A stretch of DNA of 64,000 nucleotides from Selaginella moellendorffii (taxonomy: Eukaryota; Streptophyta; Lycopodiopsida; Selaginellales; Selaginellaceae). Below are positions 31,724-41,245 of the stretch, one piece after another. Where the stretch lies: the NCBI RefSeq assembly GCF_000143415.4, contig NW_003314326.1, forward strand, positions 427,340 to 491,339. Direction: 5' to 3'. A program made the translations under genes and the position numbers. The notes beneath the pieces are model-generated. The model was not told the DNA's origin and did not search any database. It saw only the letters and a list, made by a program, of their open reading frames with translations. Position 1 is the first letter of the stretch. Every line of letters begins with the position of its first letter.

Positions 31724-33529
31724 CTATTTAGTGGTAATCATACGAAAAAAACGTTGCTTTCTTTTAAATCTTCGTCTGATGGATGCGAGCTTGGAATGTG
31801 GTGTATAGCTTTCTAAAGCACAGGTTCGTTCCTTGATCGCCACCGAGTCCAGTGGCTGTGACAGCTTGAGAATGGTGTCGAAAACCTGCAGCGTTCCAAA
31901 GTGCTTGGGCACGCCGTGCCTGAACAGAAACTTGCGCTTGGCCTCGGGCTCCAGCGGGAAATGCTTGGCGTACATGACAACGGCGGTGGAGAGAGCATGC
32001 CCCCATGCATACGAGGGCGTAGCCACCACAGCATGCCTCAGCTGCTGGAGCGCCTTCCACAGCTTCTCATCCTGCGCCACAGCTCCTTCCGGCAATGGCT
32101 CGTAATCCTCGGGACGCATATGGACTAGCTTCTCGTATGCAGTTGGGCCTTCTTTCCTACAAAAAGCAATGCAATGCAAGACATTGATCTTCTAAGAGAA
32201 GACACAACATACGTACCACATATGGCTTAGTGTGTTGTTTCGCAACACAGTCTCTACTACAGACGGCCCGCGCTCCACCAGGAAACCACCATTGAGAGCC
32301 TGAACACGACATTAATAGCTGTTTCTATAGCTGCAGTGGAGAGAAGTATAAAAGCCTACCTCTTCTTCGGCCGATGCAGCTCCTCGGGTACACAGCTCAC
32401 CGTCTAGAAACGAGCAGGAAGCAAGTTATAGTCAGCGAGAAGCGGGCGGATCTAACTTACACGTCAAGCTGTAGTCGTAGTAGATCGGGAGGTCGTAGCG
32501 GCCGAGCCAGAGACGCGCGTGAGCGCTGGCATTGACAATCGTGTAGTAGTGCGGGAGTGTTGAGTGTGGCGGCCGGTGCAACAGCAGTGAGCGTAGGAGC
32601 TGGTTGGACCGGATCCCCCGCAGCAGCAGCCTAGCCTCGCTCACACGTAATGGAGAAGTTGCAACTTCAACGCATGGGTATGCTGCTGGTGGCACTCTGG
32701 GCAAGGCGTTCCTGTCACCTTCGAGTTTTGAGTAGTACTCTTCTACCGTGTCTCGTAGCTCTGTGTGAGTCCGCAAGTTCCATCCCAGGTTCTTCACTGG
32801 CAAGTAGAAAAAGTAGTCACTCTCCGTCAACTTGCAAACAAGGTCCAGGATGTTGGGAACATCATCAAGTCCGACGGCTAGAGTCACTGCTGATCCCTTC
32901 CCTGTTACTAAGTTACAAATAAATACGTTAGCACAGCACTCGGGTCAAAACTTACGTACCGCCACCATGCAGCGGGCTGCCTCCTCCTTCCTGCCATCCT
33001 GGAAAAACAAGAATCATATAAGAAGAAAGAAATCAAAACCATGGTTACCAAAGTAGAGGGGCTCCAGGGGGGGTCGCACAGGCTCGAGGGGGCGGTCCTC
33101 CATGACAAGTTCTCCTGGTCGATGAGGATCAGCAGCATCCACGCCGATGCGCACGCCTTTGCTGCCACAAAAGCGCTCCCAAAACATCTGCAGCGGCTTC
33201 CCAACCTCGTCATCTCCATCGCAAACACCAAAGCCGTGCCCCAGCAGCTCCCCCGCAAACTCCACCACAAGATCACACGCAACCTGAGAAGCCGGCGGAA
33301 GGGATCTTCGGAACCCTTCACGCTCCTCGGGCCCGAGGCTTCCCAGGTAGAGGATTGAAACGAAGGAGAAGAGCGTGTGGTCGTTGGCAGGCGGATAGAA
33401 GACGTATCCCACCTCTGCGATGTATTCACAGAGCGCTCGCGCCTCCAGCACGACGTCGGCGGCGGCTGGCTCAGTATCAAGCCTTGCAGCGAGGATCTGC
33501 GCGAGCTTCAACAAACTGCTCGACTCCAT
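31724..33529 (-). CDS. Unrecognised 506-aa protein, six exons
   Basis: Six exons (minus): 33529-33049, 32998-32960, 32901-32461, 32403-32360, 32299-32217 and 32156-31724, sum 1521 nt, all phases consistent. I do not recognise the family. The N-terminal third is helical and Leu/Ala-rich (SLLKLAQILAARLDTEPAAA, LVVEFAGELLGHGFGV). The middle has LDDVPNILDLVCKLTESDYF and LWLGRYDLPIYYDYSL. The C-terminal third reads TAYEKLVHMRPEDYEPLPEG and LRHAVVATPSYAWGHALSTA. There is no signal peptide, zinc site or clear membrane segment. It ends with a basic patch (RRRFKRKQRFFR). It heads a same-strand run with the DarP-like gene and SPP, and is divergent from RtcB across 304 bp. Confidence 0.7.
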
Positions 33530-33633
33530 ACTAATATTAACCCTAAAGGGAAGATGGGATAGGAGGCTATAGTTTATAGTGAGAGAGCAAAGAGAATACA
33601 CTCTCTCCTCCACACATCATTGAGGAGATAGAC

Positions 33634-33777
33634 ATGGGAAATCTACATCTTAGCTTGCCCGAGGTTCTTCTAACTCTCAAAGACTTACCCTTGCGAGGAT
33701 CCATGAATTTCATCGTCGAGGTTCTCGAGCAAGAAGAACAAGGCTGCAAGATCACCGACGTGTACCCGGTTTCTTAG
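33634..33777 (+). CDS. Small ORF, 47 aa, in the divergent promoter region
   Basis: ATG at 33634 to TAG at 33775-33777. The peptide begins MGNLHLSLPEVLLTLKDLPL and ends EQGCKITDVYPVS. It is compact, not low-complexity, and lies between the divergent starts of the unknown gene and RtcB. It could be an upstream ORF of the RtcB transcript, an exon remnant, or chance. No family recognised. Confidence 0.25.
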   Translation: MGNLHLSLPEVLLTLKDLPLRGSMNFIVEVLEQEEQGCKITDVYPVS

Positions 33778-33833
33778 GACAAGACTGTCAACTATAAAAT
33801 TTCTCTAGAACCCTAAAAATGTAGGGGATTTCC

Positions 33834-35258
33834 ATGCCTGGAACAAGGATCACGCTCACCAGGAACAGCCGGCAGACGGTAAGATCGGCAGTAGTTCTCG
33901 ATCTGGATGCCAGCAATCCAGAAGAATCGATCAGATCGATCCTCGCGGCCGCCGAGAAGAAGCTCCGCATCAAGAAACCCCAGCGCCTCTTCCTCGCTGC
34001 CGATGGCACAGAGATCGGGCCAGCGACGCTGTCCAGAGTCGCAAACGACGCGGTTGTGCTCGTATCGGCAGGGGAGGGATTCGTCGGTGGAGGAAATCTT
34101 TCCTCCAAGGATGGTGATCAAGCTCCAGCGGCCGCAGTCTCAGTGGTCCACTCCTCGGAGAGATTTCTCGAGGATTTCGTGGAGCGGCTAGCAATCAATC
34201 AGCTAGAACAGGTCGCGAGGCTTCCGGGAGTGGTCATGCCCGACTTGCATCCATCGGATCACTATCCCATTGGGGCGGCCATCGAGTCGGAGGAATGCAT
34301 CTATCCAGTGCTCATCGGTGGCGACGTTGGCTGTGGCATGGCCTTGTTCCAGACCACTCTCTCCAGCTCCACTCGTCCAAAGAGAATTTGCGACAAGCTC
34401 CAGGGGATCGAGGGACGCTGGAAGGATGGAAGCGTCTCCGAGTGGCTAGCCAAGAACGGTATCTCCGGGAGCTCCAGCACTCCTTTCGACGAGAGCCTGG
34501 GAACTATAGGTGGTGGCAATCACTTTGCCGAGATCCAGCAAGTGGAACGAGTTGAGGATCCGGAGAGCTTCTCGGCGCTGGGATTGCACGAAGACAAGCT
34601 TGTACTGCTCGTTCACAGCGGCTCCCGGGGACTTGGAAAGCACATCGCTCACTCGCAGCCCGTCCAGCTCCGCGAGAACACGGCAGAGTTTGATGCGTAC
34701 ATGCAGCAGCACAACTACGCTTGCAACTGGGCTCGAACCAACAGGGACTTGATCGCTCACCGGATCATGGCGTGCTTGAGCAGCGATCCCGACGCTAGCG
34801 CGAGCAAGGTGCTGGATATCTGGCACAACAACGTGACCAACAAGGAGATAGATTCGAGATCGGTGTGGCTGCACAGGAAAGGGGCTGCGCCGAGTGATCA
34901 AGGGGCAGTGGTCATTCCGGGGTCGAGGGGATCGTTCTCCTACTTGGTGATGCCGGTTGGCGACCAGCGAGAGAACTCTTTCTCGCTCGCTCACGGTGCC
35001 GGGCGGAGCTTGACGAGGGGAGTGGCGCTGTCCAGGATGAAGAACAAGGCCTCGACCGTGAACGCTGCTGCCGCGGCGCTCCAGGAGACGCGATTGGGAG
35101 GCCGGGTGATTTGCGAGGATGTGAACTTGCTCTTCGAGGAGGCCCCGGAAGCGTACAAGGATGTGGATGTTGTTGTGGGAGAGCTCGTTGGCTGCGGGAT
35201 CATCAAAGTCGTGGCTGTTTACCGTCCGGTGGTAACTTACAAGAAGAGAAGCGAGTAG
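33834..35258 (+). CDS. rtcB: RtcB-type RNA ligase, intronless, with N-terminal extension
   Basis: 474 aa from the ATG at 33834. The first ~85 residues (VLDLDASNPEESIRSILAAA, RLFLAADGTEI) look like a small ubiquitin-like fold, followed by AGEGFVGG. The RtcB fold then shows its metal and guanylate residues: GGDVGCGM (Asp164, Cys167), GGGNHF (His230), HSGSRGLG (His261), DIWHNNVT (His331) and AHGAGR (His387, the histidine that takes GMP). RtcB joins 2',3'-cyclic-phosphate or 3'-phosphate RNA to 5'-OH RNA with GTP and Mn. Plants normally splice tRNA and HAC1/bZIP60-type mRNA with the unrelated RLG1 ligase, so this is an extra or alternative RNA-repair enzyme. It has no introns and is GC-rich, unlike most neighbours, which suggests transfer or retroposition. 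Confidence 0.92.
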   Translation: MPGTRITLTRNSRQTVRSAVVLDLDASNPEESIRSILAAAEKKLRIKKPQRLFLAADGTEIGPATLSRVANDAVVLVSAGEGFVGGGNLSSKDGDQAPAAAVSVVHSSERFLEDFVERLAINQLEQVARLPGVVMPDLHPSDHYPIGAAIESEECIYPVLIGGDVGCGMALFQTTLSSSTRPKRICDKLQGIEGRWKDGSVSEWLAKNGISGSSSTPFDESLGTIGGGNHFAEIQQVERVEDPESFSALGLHEDKLVLLVHSGSRGLGKHIAHSQPVQLRENTAEFDAYMQQHNYACNWARTNRDLIAHRIMACLSSDPDASASKVLDIWHNNVTNKEIDSRSVWLHRKGAAPSDQGAVVIPGSRGSFSYLVMPVGDQRENSFSLAHGAGRSLTRGVALSRMKNKASTVNAAAAALQETRLGGRVICEDVNLLFEEAPEAYKDVDVVVGELVGCGIIKVVAVYRPVVTYKKRSE

Positions 35259-35423
35259 AACAAAGCTCATTGAAACTTCTGTGGCTTCTCGATCTCTAGC
35301 ACGGTCGATGATCTTGGTGATTTCTCTACGTTCTTTCACCGGTTCTATCCTTTGGAGGTAAATCTTACAGGAACATGATCCGGCCCTGACGAAAGGATAA
35401 AAACACAAGATCACGGAGTATCC

Positions 35424-35900
35424 ACGATGAGAAGAAAGTAGAAAAGTAAATGTAAGAAAACCCAGTCACAGTCACATGCATGAGAAGATTGATCTGTGAA
35501 GAACTGTTCGTTTTTCCAAGCCTCACATAATATATCACACGTCCAGTCGACAATGACGAACCATTCCCTCTGTGTGTTTTCAAGTTAGAAAAAAACGAGA
35601 GAGAAAAAGCCATAGAAACCAACCGATCAAATTGTATTGCGCTCCACTTTCTACACGAAAGATAGAAGCCAAGTGAACGATCACATGGAAACGAAAATCT
35701 CTTTCTCGTTTACCTGGACAATCAGTGTGGCTTCCAAGACTTCTGGTGGTGAAGCCCATGTAGAAAGAAAGAAAACTGCGAGTGAGGAAACATTTGCGAA
35801 GAACCAAGAAAAAAGAACTAAAAAGAAAGAACTGCGAGTGAGGAAACTTTCGCGAAGAACCAATAAAACAAGAACTGCGAGTGAGGACATGAGGGTCTAT
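35424..35900 (-). pseudogene. Partial DarP-like gene copy, broken
   Basis: 35424-35770 aligns with 30790-31180 of the DarP-like gene, exons and introns together. Shared blocks include the CCTCACA(C)AATATATCACA, CATTCCCTCTGTGTGTTTTC and GACAATCAGTGTGGCTTCCA stretches. It has deletions and no open frame. 35765-35890 holds about 2.5 copies of the purine-rich intronic repeat. Because introns are retained, this is a DNA-level duplication, not a retrocopy. It lies on the far side of RtcB. Confidence 0.8.
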
Positions 35901-35984
35901 CCAGGAATATCCCATACGTCATGAAGGCTGTTGACAATGCTGTAGAGGACTGCACGAAATGTTGTTTGAGATCTGCTCAATATT

Positions 35985-36850
35985 GGCCCATAGCTATTAA
36001 GATTCAAGCACTTATATGTAAGAGAACTATTTACCTCGTTCAACTCTTTCTCTTCAATGCTCCCGATTTATGGCAGAGTTTCCTGGTACTTTCAATGCCT
36101 CGTGTTTCTCCTCATCACTTAGGATTGGAGATGGAGTTTCCTATCAAGAACTCTTAAGACTATGAGCAATTTAAAAGAAAAACTTACCTTAAGTAGCTTT
36201 TAGTGCCTCGAGCTTGTCTTTGTCCTCACCGGTCAGGAATTGTGGCAGAGTTTCCTGATGAAAACTCTAAGTCTCTAGGAGCACAAAAAACAAAAAAAAA
36301 AAATTCTTGCCTTCAGTGCCTTGTCTTTCTTCTCAGAAGGATTGAAGGTGGAATTTCCTATAGAGAACTCTAAGACTAAGAGCACAAAAAAGAAAAAAAC
36401 TTACCTCGTGCCTAGTTGTTTTGAGTGCTTTTTCCTCACCCGTCCTTATGGCAAAGTTTCCTGATGAGAACTCTAAGTCTTTAAAAACACACACAAAAAA
36501 AGGAACTTACCTTCAGTGCCTCGTCTTTCTCCTCAACACTTGGGATTGGAGGTGGAATTTTCTATAGAGAACTATAAGACTAAGAGCAGAAAAAGAAAAC
36601 TTACCTCGTGCGGAGTCCAATCCCAAGCATTGAGGAGAAAAAGGAGGCACTGAAAGCAGCTGGGCACGAGGTATTTTGTTTCTTTTTCTGTGCTTGACTT
36701 TCAACAGGAAACTCTGCCATAATGCCCAACTGGTGAGGAGAAACACTGGATCCTATCGAGAACTCTAAGACCTAAGAGCACAAAAGAAAAACTTATTGCT
36801 AGCTTGTTAACCTTGTTGACAATTCCTTTCTGTGCCTCCTCACTTAGAGC
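35985..36850 (-). repeat. Array of degenerate mini-exon-like repeats
   Basis: On the minus strand, about eight short exon-like blocks, each roughly 40-60 bp, alternate with intron-like spacers starting GTAAG and ending in T-rich plus AG. Two types alternate: one reads about EIPPPIPSVEEKDEALK, the other about ETLP...LTGEDKDKLEALKAT. One unit (36612-36735) is inverted. Several have stops or shifts. Either a decayed gene made of repeated micro-exons or a tandem duplication of one intron-exon unit. I do not recognise the protein. Confidence 0.6.
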
Positions 36851-36991
36851 TGCCAAGAAGATCATTAATTTCCGTTGTGTAAATAGTTAGGTGTTAATTG
36901 TAATACATCGTGTGATTCTGGACTGTGGTATTGTTGCTGGAAACAAGAATGGTAAATGTTTGCAAACTATTCCGAGAATAATCCATGGCCT

Positions 36992-37015
36992 GTTTAAGGC
37001 CAGAACGCCTTAAAC
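36992..37015. repeat. 9-bp inverted repeat upstream of the NTPase-PHD gene
   Basis: GTTTAAGGC, six bases, GCCTTAAAC. It lies about 88 bp before the ATG at 37103, followed by CCCTAGGTTGGCC. Possible operator-like or RNA stem; the function is unknown. Confidence 0.5.
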
Positions 37016-37102
37016 CCTAGGTTGGCCTACCTTGCGGTTTGTTAAATAATAGTATTAATTCTGTGTTGTAAGCTATTCGAGAAGTTAGGTTATCTTGGCG
37101 CA

Positions 37103-39441
37103 ATGCAGGAGTTCTGGGATGCAAAGGCAGTTGTGGAAGCAGTTTTGAAGATGGGTGATTGCGGTTTGTCTCGTAGAGAGAAGCTCAGCTGGGATAGCGC
37201 AAGGGTTAAGGTCCTGGATTTGTTTGACAACGAGACAGCTGGTACCATCATTGACGCATTACTCCAGCTTACAGAGTCGACCCGATTGGACTATTTCCTC
37301 CCTGCCGATGCTGCGACCAAATCTGCTCTACTGTCACTCGGTACGTCAATTTGTGTTGATCCGGCATTACTTAGCGCTTGTTCTGCAGTTAGCAGGAAAA
37401 GGCGCAGAGTAGATCCATTTGGGGAGGTGAAGGCTCAAGCTTCTGCGCTGGCATTGTCTTTGGAAATGTCTTATCAAGAGATGACAGAAGAAAAGCTCGG
37501 GAGCATCGATACCCGGATAGATCTGCTGGCGCCGGACATTCTTACAGAAGACGCGACCTCATTTTCATACATGGGACGGAAGACTACGGTGGACATACTG
37601 AAGTTTTTCCAAGCTGTGAAGAAGGGTCCGAGCGTGTACAGCACGAACCCGAATCTTGCCATTCGGTTCATAACTGGGACCCCTGGGGCTGGAAAAACGT
37701 ACAGCGTTGCAGCCGCAGCTGGTTACTTATATGTCAGCGAACGAAGAAAAGCTACCGGCGCTGCTGCTGTTGCGTATATCAACGCCCGAGTGTTCATGGA
37801 AGATCCATCTTACAATTTATGGCGTGCGCTCATTCTAGCCTATGCTCGTGATGAAGCGGCTCTCAACGCGCTGAAATGTGTCGACTACGAAAGGCCGGAC
37901 TGTCTGCTCCAATTTCTCAAAGAGCGAAAGAAGCTGCAAAAGGTTTACCTTTTATTCGACGATGGCAACTCGCTACATGACAAAGATATATTCTCCGGCC
38001 AGATCAGATTTGCTGCTCGATCTTTTGTCGAGTCTCTTGCTCAGGTGTGCGTCGTCGTCTTCTGTGCATCCATAGAAAGCAAGCTGCGCAAAGAGCTTAT
38101 AAAGGACGCTGCTCCGCCTCAACTTATCGTTTGCGGAGGGTATACGGTAAGTCCCTGTTTCGGAAAACTGGTTATTCACCGAGCTGTTTTGTTAGAGAAA
38201 AGAACTAGTTGCCTGCATTGGCATGTACCTCGAAACTACGGACCAGCGTTTGATTGATGAAGAAATTGCTTATATTCTCCAAAGAACTGGTTCTGTGCCG
38301 CGACTGATTTATCATCACTATTTCGGCGAGGACGGTGAACTGGATAGTGCTATCAGTCGGTTCAAGGATGAGATTGCGGACTTCATCCTGAACCGGAGCA
38401 GCTGGGAGGTTAGTGAACTTGCCAGAGCACTACGGGGGGAGCAGGTTGCTCGCTTGACGGTTGCGATGGATACCCGTGCCTTCTACAGGGGTCGAGATGG
38501 AAGAGGGAAGTGTTTAACTGGTGAACTTCGTTCGTATGCATTTGGCTTAATTTCGGAGAAGGTGAAGGCGGAAAGTTTGGAGGAAGGGAAGGTTGAGGTT
38601 CGGAGGTGGCTCGGAATGATCATGAAGGACAACAACCTGGTGCGCATTGGCTGGAATGTGGAGGAGGCTACCATCTTGACGCTCAAGCTGCTGACCCCTT
38701 GTATAAGAGTGGACAACAATGACCTGAGCGAGAAAATTTTGATCAAGCCTGCAGGAGTGCGGACAGTCAAGGGGAAGTTTGGGATAGATGAGCTGAAAGA
38801 TGTGGGCCTGTCACCTACACTTTTCCTTCCGAACTTCAACCACATCGGAGCCGATGTTTTCTACTCCGATGAGGAGTGGTTAATCGTCTTCCAGATTACA
38901 GTTGCCAACAATCCCGAGAAGCATCATAAGAGAACTCTAGAGGTTGCGGACGAGTTGTTTACAGTGACACAAAGAAGGACGATGCTAGTTTGGGTGGTGT
39001 ACACTCCTACAGAGACAGATACTTGGGTGGTTAAGGATTCGGAACACCCTCATGTTACTCAAGTCTTCATGTCTTTCGGTCAGCTGTCCAGCCATCTCAA
39101 GGATATCGATTCCGCACTTCGGGTGCTCAAGAGCAATCTCTACTCAAAGAAGCCGGCCGAGGACGTCTGTCCAGAGTACAAGTGTGCTGAAACCTGCAGG
39201 GATGATAAGTGGATAAGCTGTACTTTCTGTAACGTCTGGTTTCACTGGCTCTGCACCACTGCTACTGAGGAAACTTGGGAGTTGTGGTTGTGTGATAACT
39301 GCCGTGCTCCTGGTAAGTATCAAACATGTCTCTTGCTTATTTACACGCCTTCTGACGCCTCATTGTGCAGATGATGATCCCGATGTGGAATTGCCTCCAC
39401 CAGTTCCGGATGCTGGTCGAAGGCGTGGAATCTCCTTCTAG
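37103..39441 (+). CDS. Crinkler/RHS-like P-loop NTPase with nuclease-fold domain and PHD finger
   Basis: Three exons: 37103-38146, 38196-39312 and 39371-39441, 2232 nt, 743 aa. Basic KRRR near residue 95 may be a nuclear signal. The P-loop NTPase has Walker A GTPGAGKT (192-199) and Walker B VYLLFDDG (Asp about 286). A long C-terminal region ends in a PD-(D/E)xK-like core: FLPNFNHIGADVFYSD (Asp568), then WLIVFQITV (Gln581). That D...FQ(I/F)T(V) pattern is the signature of Crinkler/RHS-type effectors. A PHD-type zinc finger follows (about 673-717): CPEYKC, WISCTFCNVWFHWLC, LWLCDNC. The NTPase plus nuclease-like pair is known from oomycete, fungal and trypanosome proteins. Fusion to a chromatin-reading PHD finger is unusual, and a chromatin-targeted role is inference. 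The usual catalytic Glu/Lys of the nuclease fold is not clear. Confidence 0.8.
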
Positions 39442-41032
39442 TCGTAGCTTCTTCCTGCTGTCCAAATGAGTTTAAATGTGCAAATCGGGGTTTGATTTGG
39501 CTACATCAAACGCTACGTCATTTCTTTAAATAATATCACCAGTAAAATAACAAAGGTGTCTTATAAGTTATGGTCGCATTCTCTTCCTTGGTATGAAGAA
39601 CTGCGGTATGAATTCACATCTAATAGAGCAGGGGGTGGCCTGACAAATGAATTGCTGGCCGGCACTGTAGTGCCAAGTGATTCAAAATATGGTCATTTTT
39701 TGGATCGGTGCAAAAGCATGGTTGAATTTTATAGCTATTGGCAGAAATGGAGGCATCGACGTTTTCTCCTTCAAGGTCACAGCTCACAACCACAAGCTCC
39801 TCGTTCACGTTGCTCGACCTCTCCATGGGAGCATAGCCCTGGAGATAGTACCTCCATGAAACAAAGAATATTCTATGCGTAAACTTGGATATTCTCTGCA
39901 TGAAAATGTATTTCCCATGTGAAATTGAATATTTCCTGGGTGAAACATGTGAAATCGAATATTCCCATTTAATCATTTTTAAGGATATTCCCCAGAATCT
40001 AATGGCCATTATGTGCCCTTACATGACCATCCATAACCATTCAACTCAAATTATTTATAATTATAAGCTTTGAATTGTTTGCCCGATTTATAATTCTAGT
40101 TGATTAAAGCTTTTGGGCATTGTTGCAACTTAGCAAAGGCTGAGGAGCTCAAATAGAGTGATTAACTTTATAGTTTTCAACCATGGATGCTCATTTTAGA
40201 GCAGTATATGAAATTTCATGGAATTTCATTATTTCATGGGAATTATTTGGGATTGCAAAATACTTGTATACTTAGTTCTTGCTTCTTCTTTTTTGTAAAA
40301 ATGGGCCAAAATTTCCTACTATATACTGTGCTTAAAGGAAGGAAAATGGGAATTTATCAAGATTGGAAGACAATTGTACCTTTTTTAAGTCATATAATCT
40401 TAGATACAATACACATTCCTTTTTCTTTTGATTCAAACACTCTGCCTTTTGCATTTCCCTCAATTCCAGTCTTGAATACAAACACTTCCCAAACAGCATC
40501 TCCTCTAAGATCTGCTACCCTATAAAGCCCAAATTTGGTTTAGTGAAGGATCAGGCCCAAAGGTGTGAATTGCTCCCAATCCCTCTTGTGTTTCACCCAC
40601 CAGTTTGCATAGTGTGCAAAAACCCTCACGGCCAAAACTAAAGATGAAGAAGAAGAAGAAGAAGAAAGCTATATTACAATTGAGGATGCGTTTGGGAGGT
40701 TTGAGGAGTATAGTGATGTTATGCTTAAGGAGCAAAGTGATGCTCTTGAAGCTCTTGTGATACTTGTTTAAAGAGCAATGCTTTCAAGTAAGTGGTTGGA
40801 GTAAACTATTTTTTAGAGAACTTTAGTAGTGTCTTATTAGGCACAGATGGTAAGTGATGGCAGTTGTAAGATGCCCACATAAAATATTCAAAAAATTTAT
40901 GTTTGATAAGTTCATACTTTTAGAATTGTATTCATTTAATTGTTGAAAAACTCAAAGTTATTATAAAGTGAGTTATGTTTTATTATACATAGATGGATTC
41001 ATGAAGGATCTGTTTGGTAGTCATTCGTTAAG
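39442..41032. other. Spacer, no recognised gene
   Basis: An open stretch at 39556-39882 (SLPWYEELRYEFTSNRAGGG and so on) lacks an ATG and a known domain. A short GAA-repeat run (about 40644-40664) lies in an otherwise unremarkable AT-rich sequence. Nothing supports a gene. Confidence 0.4.
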
Positions 41033-41245
41033 CATAGTTATCCATTCTACTTTAGTCACTTAACCACACCTCCAACCACTTGGAGGAGTCTCATTCACAA
41101 CATTCATAAATTCAATTCAGGACTTGGGGTTTGTTAGCCCCAAGAATGGCATCCATGCCACTCCACTTTTGCATTTGGTCCAAGTGCTCCACGTGTCTGA
41201 TCCCATGACCGACACCCCAAGGTACCATTGACATACCAACTTGTT
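41033..41245 (-). repeat. Fragment of the minisatellite-bearing LTR family
   Basis: The reverse complement aligns with 59035-59225, near the 3' end of the LARD 5' LTR: CCATTCTACTTTAGTCACTT here mirrors AAGTGACTAAAGTAGAATGG there, and CACGTGTCTGATCCCATGA mirrors TCATGGGATCAGACACGTG. It lacks the minisatellite and LTR start, so it is a truncated solo piece. Confidence 0.8.

Noticed and set aside
34446-35414. A 322-codon minus-strand open frame
   Set aside because: Antisense shadow of RtcB, whose catalytic motifs are all on the plus strand.
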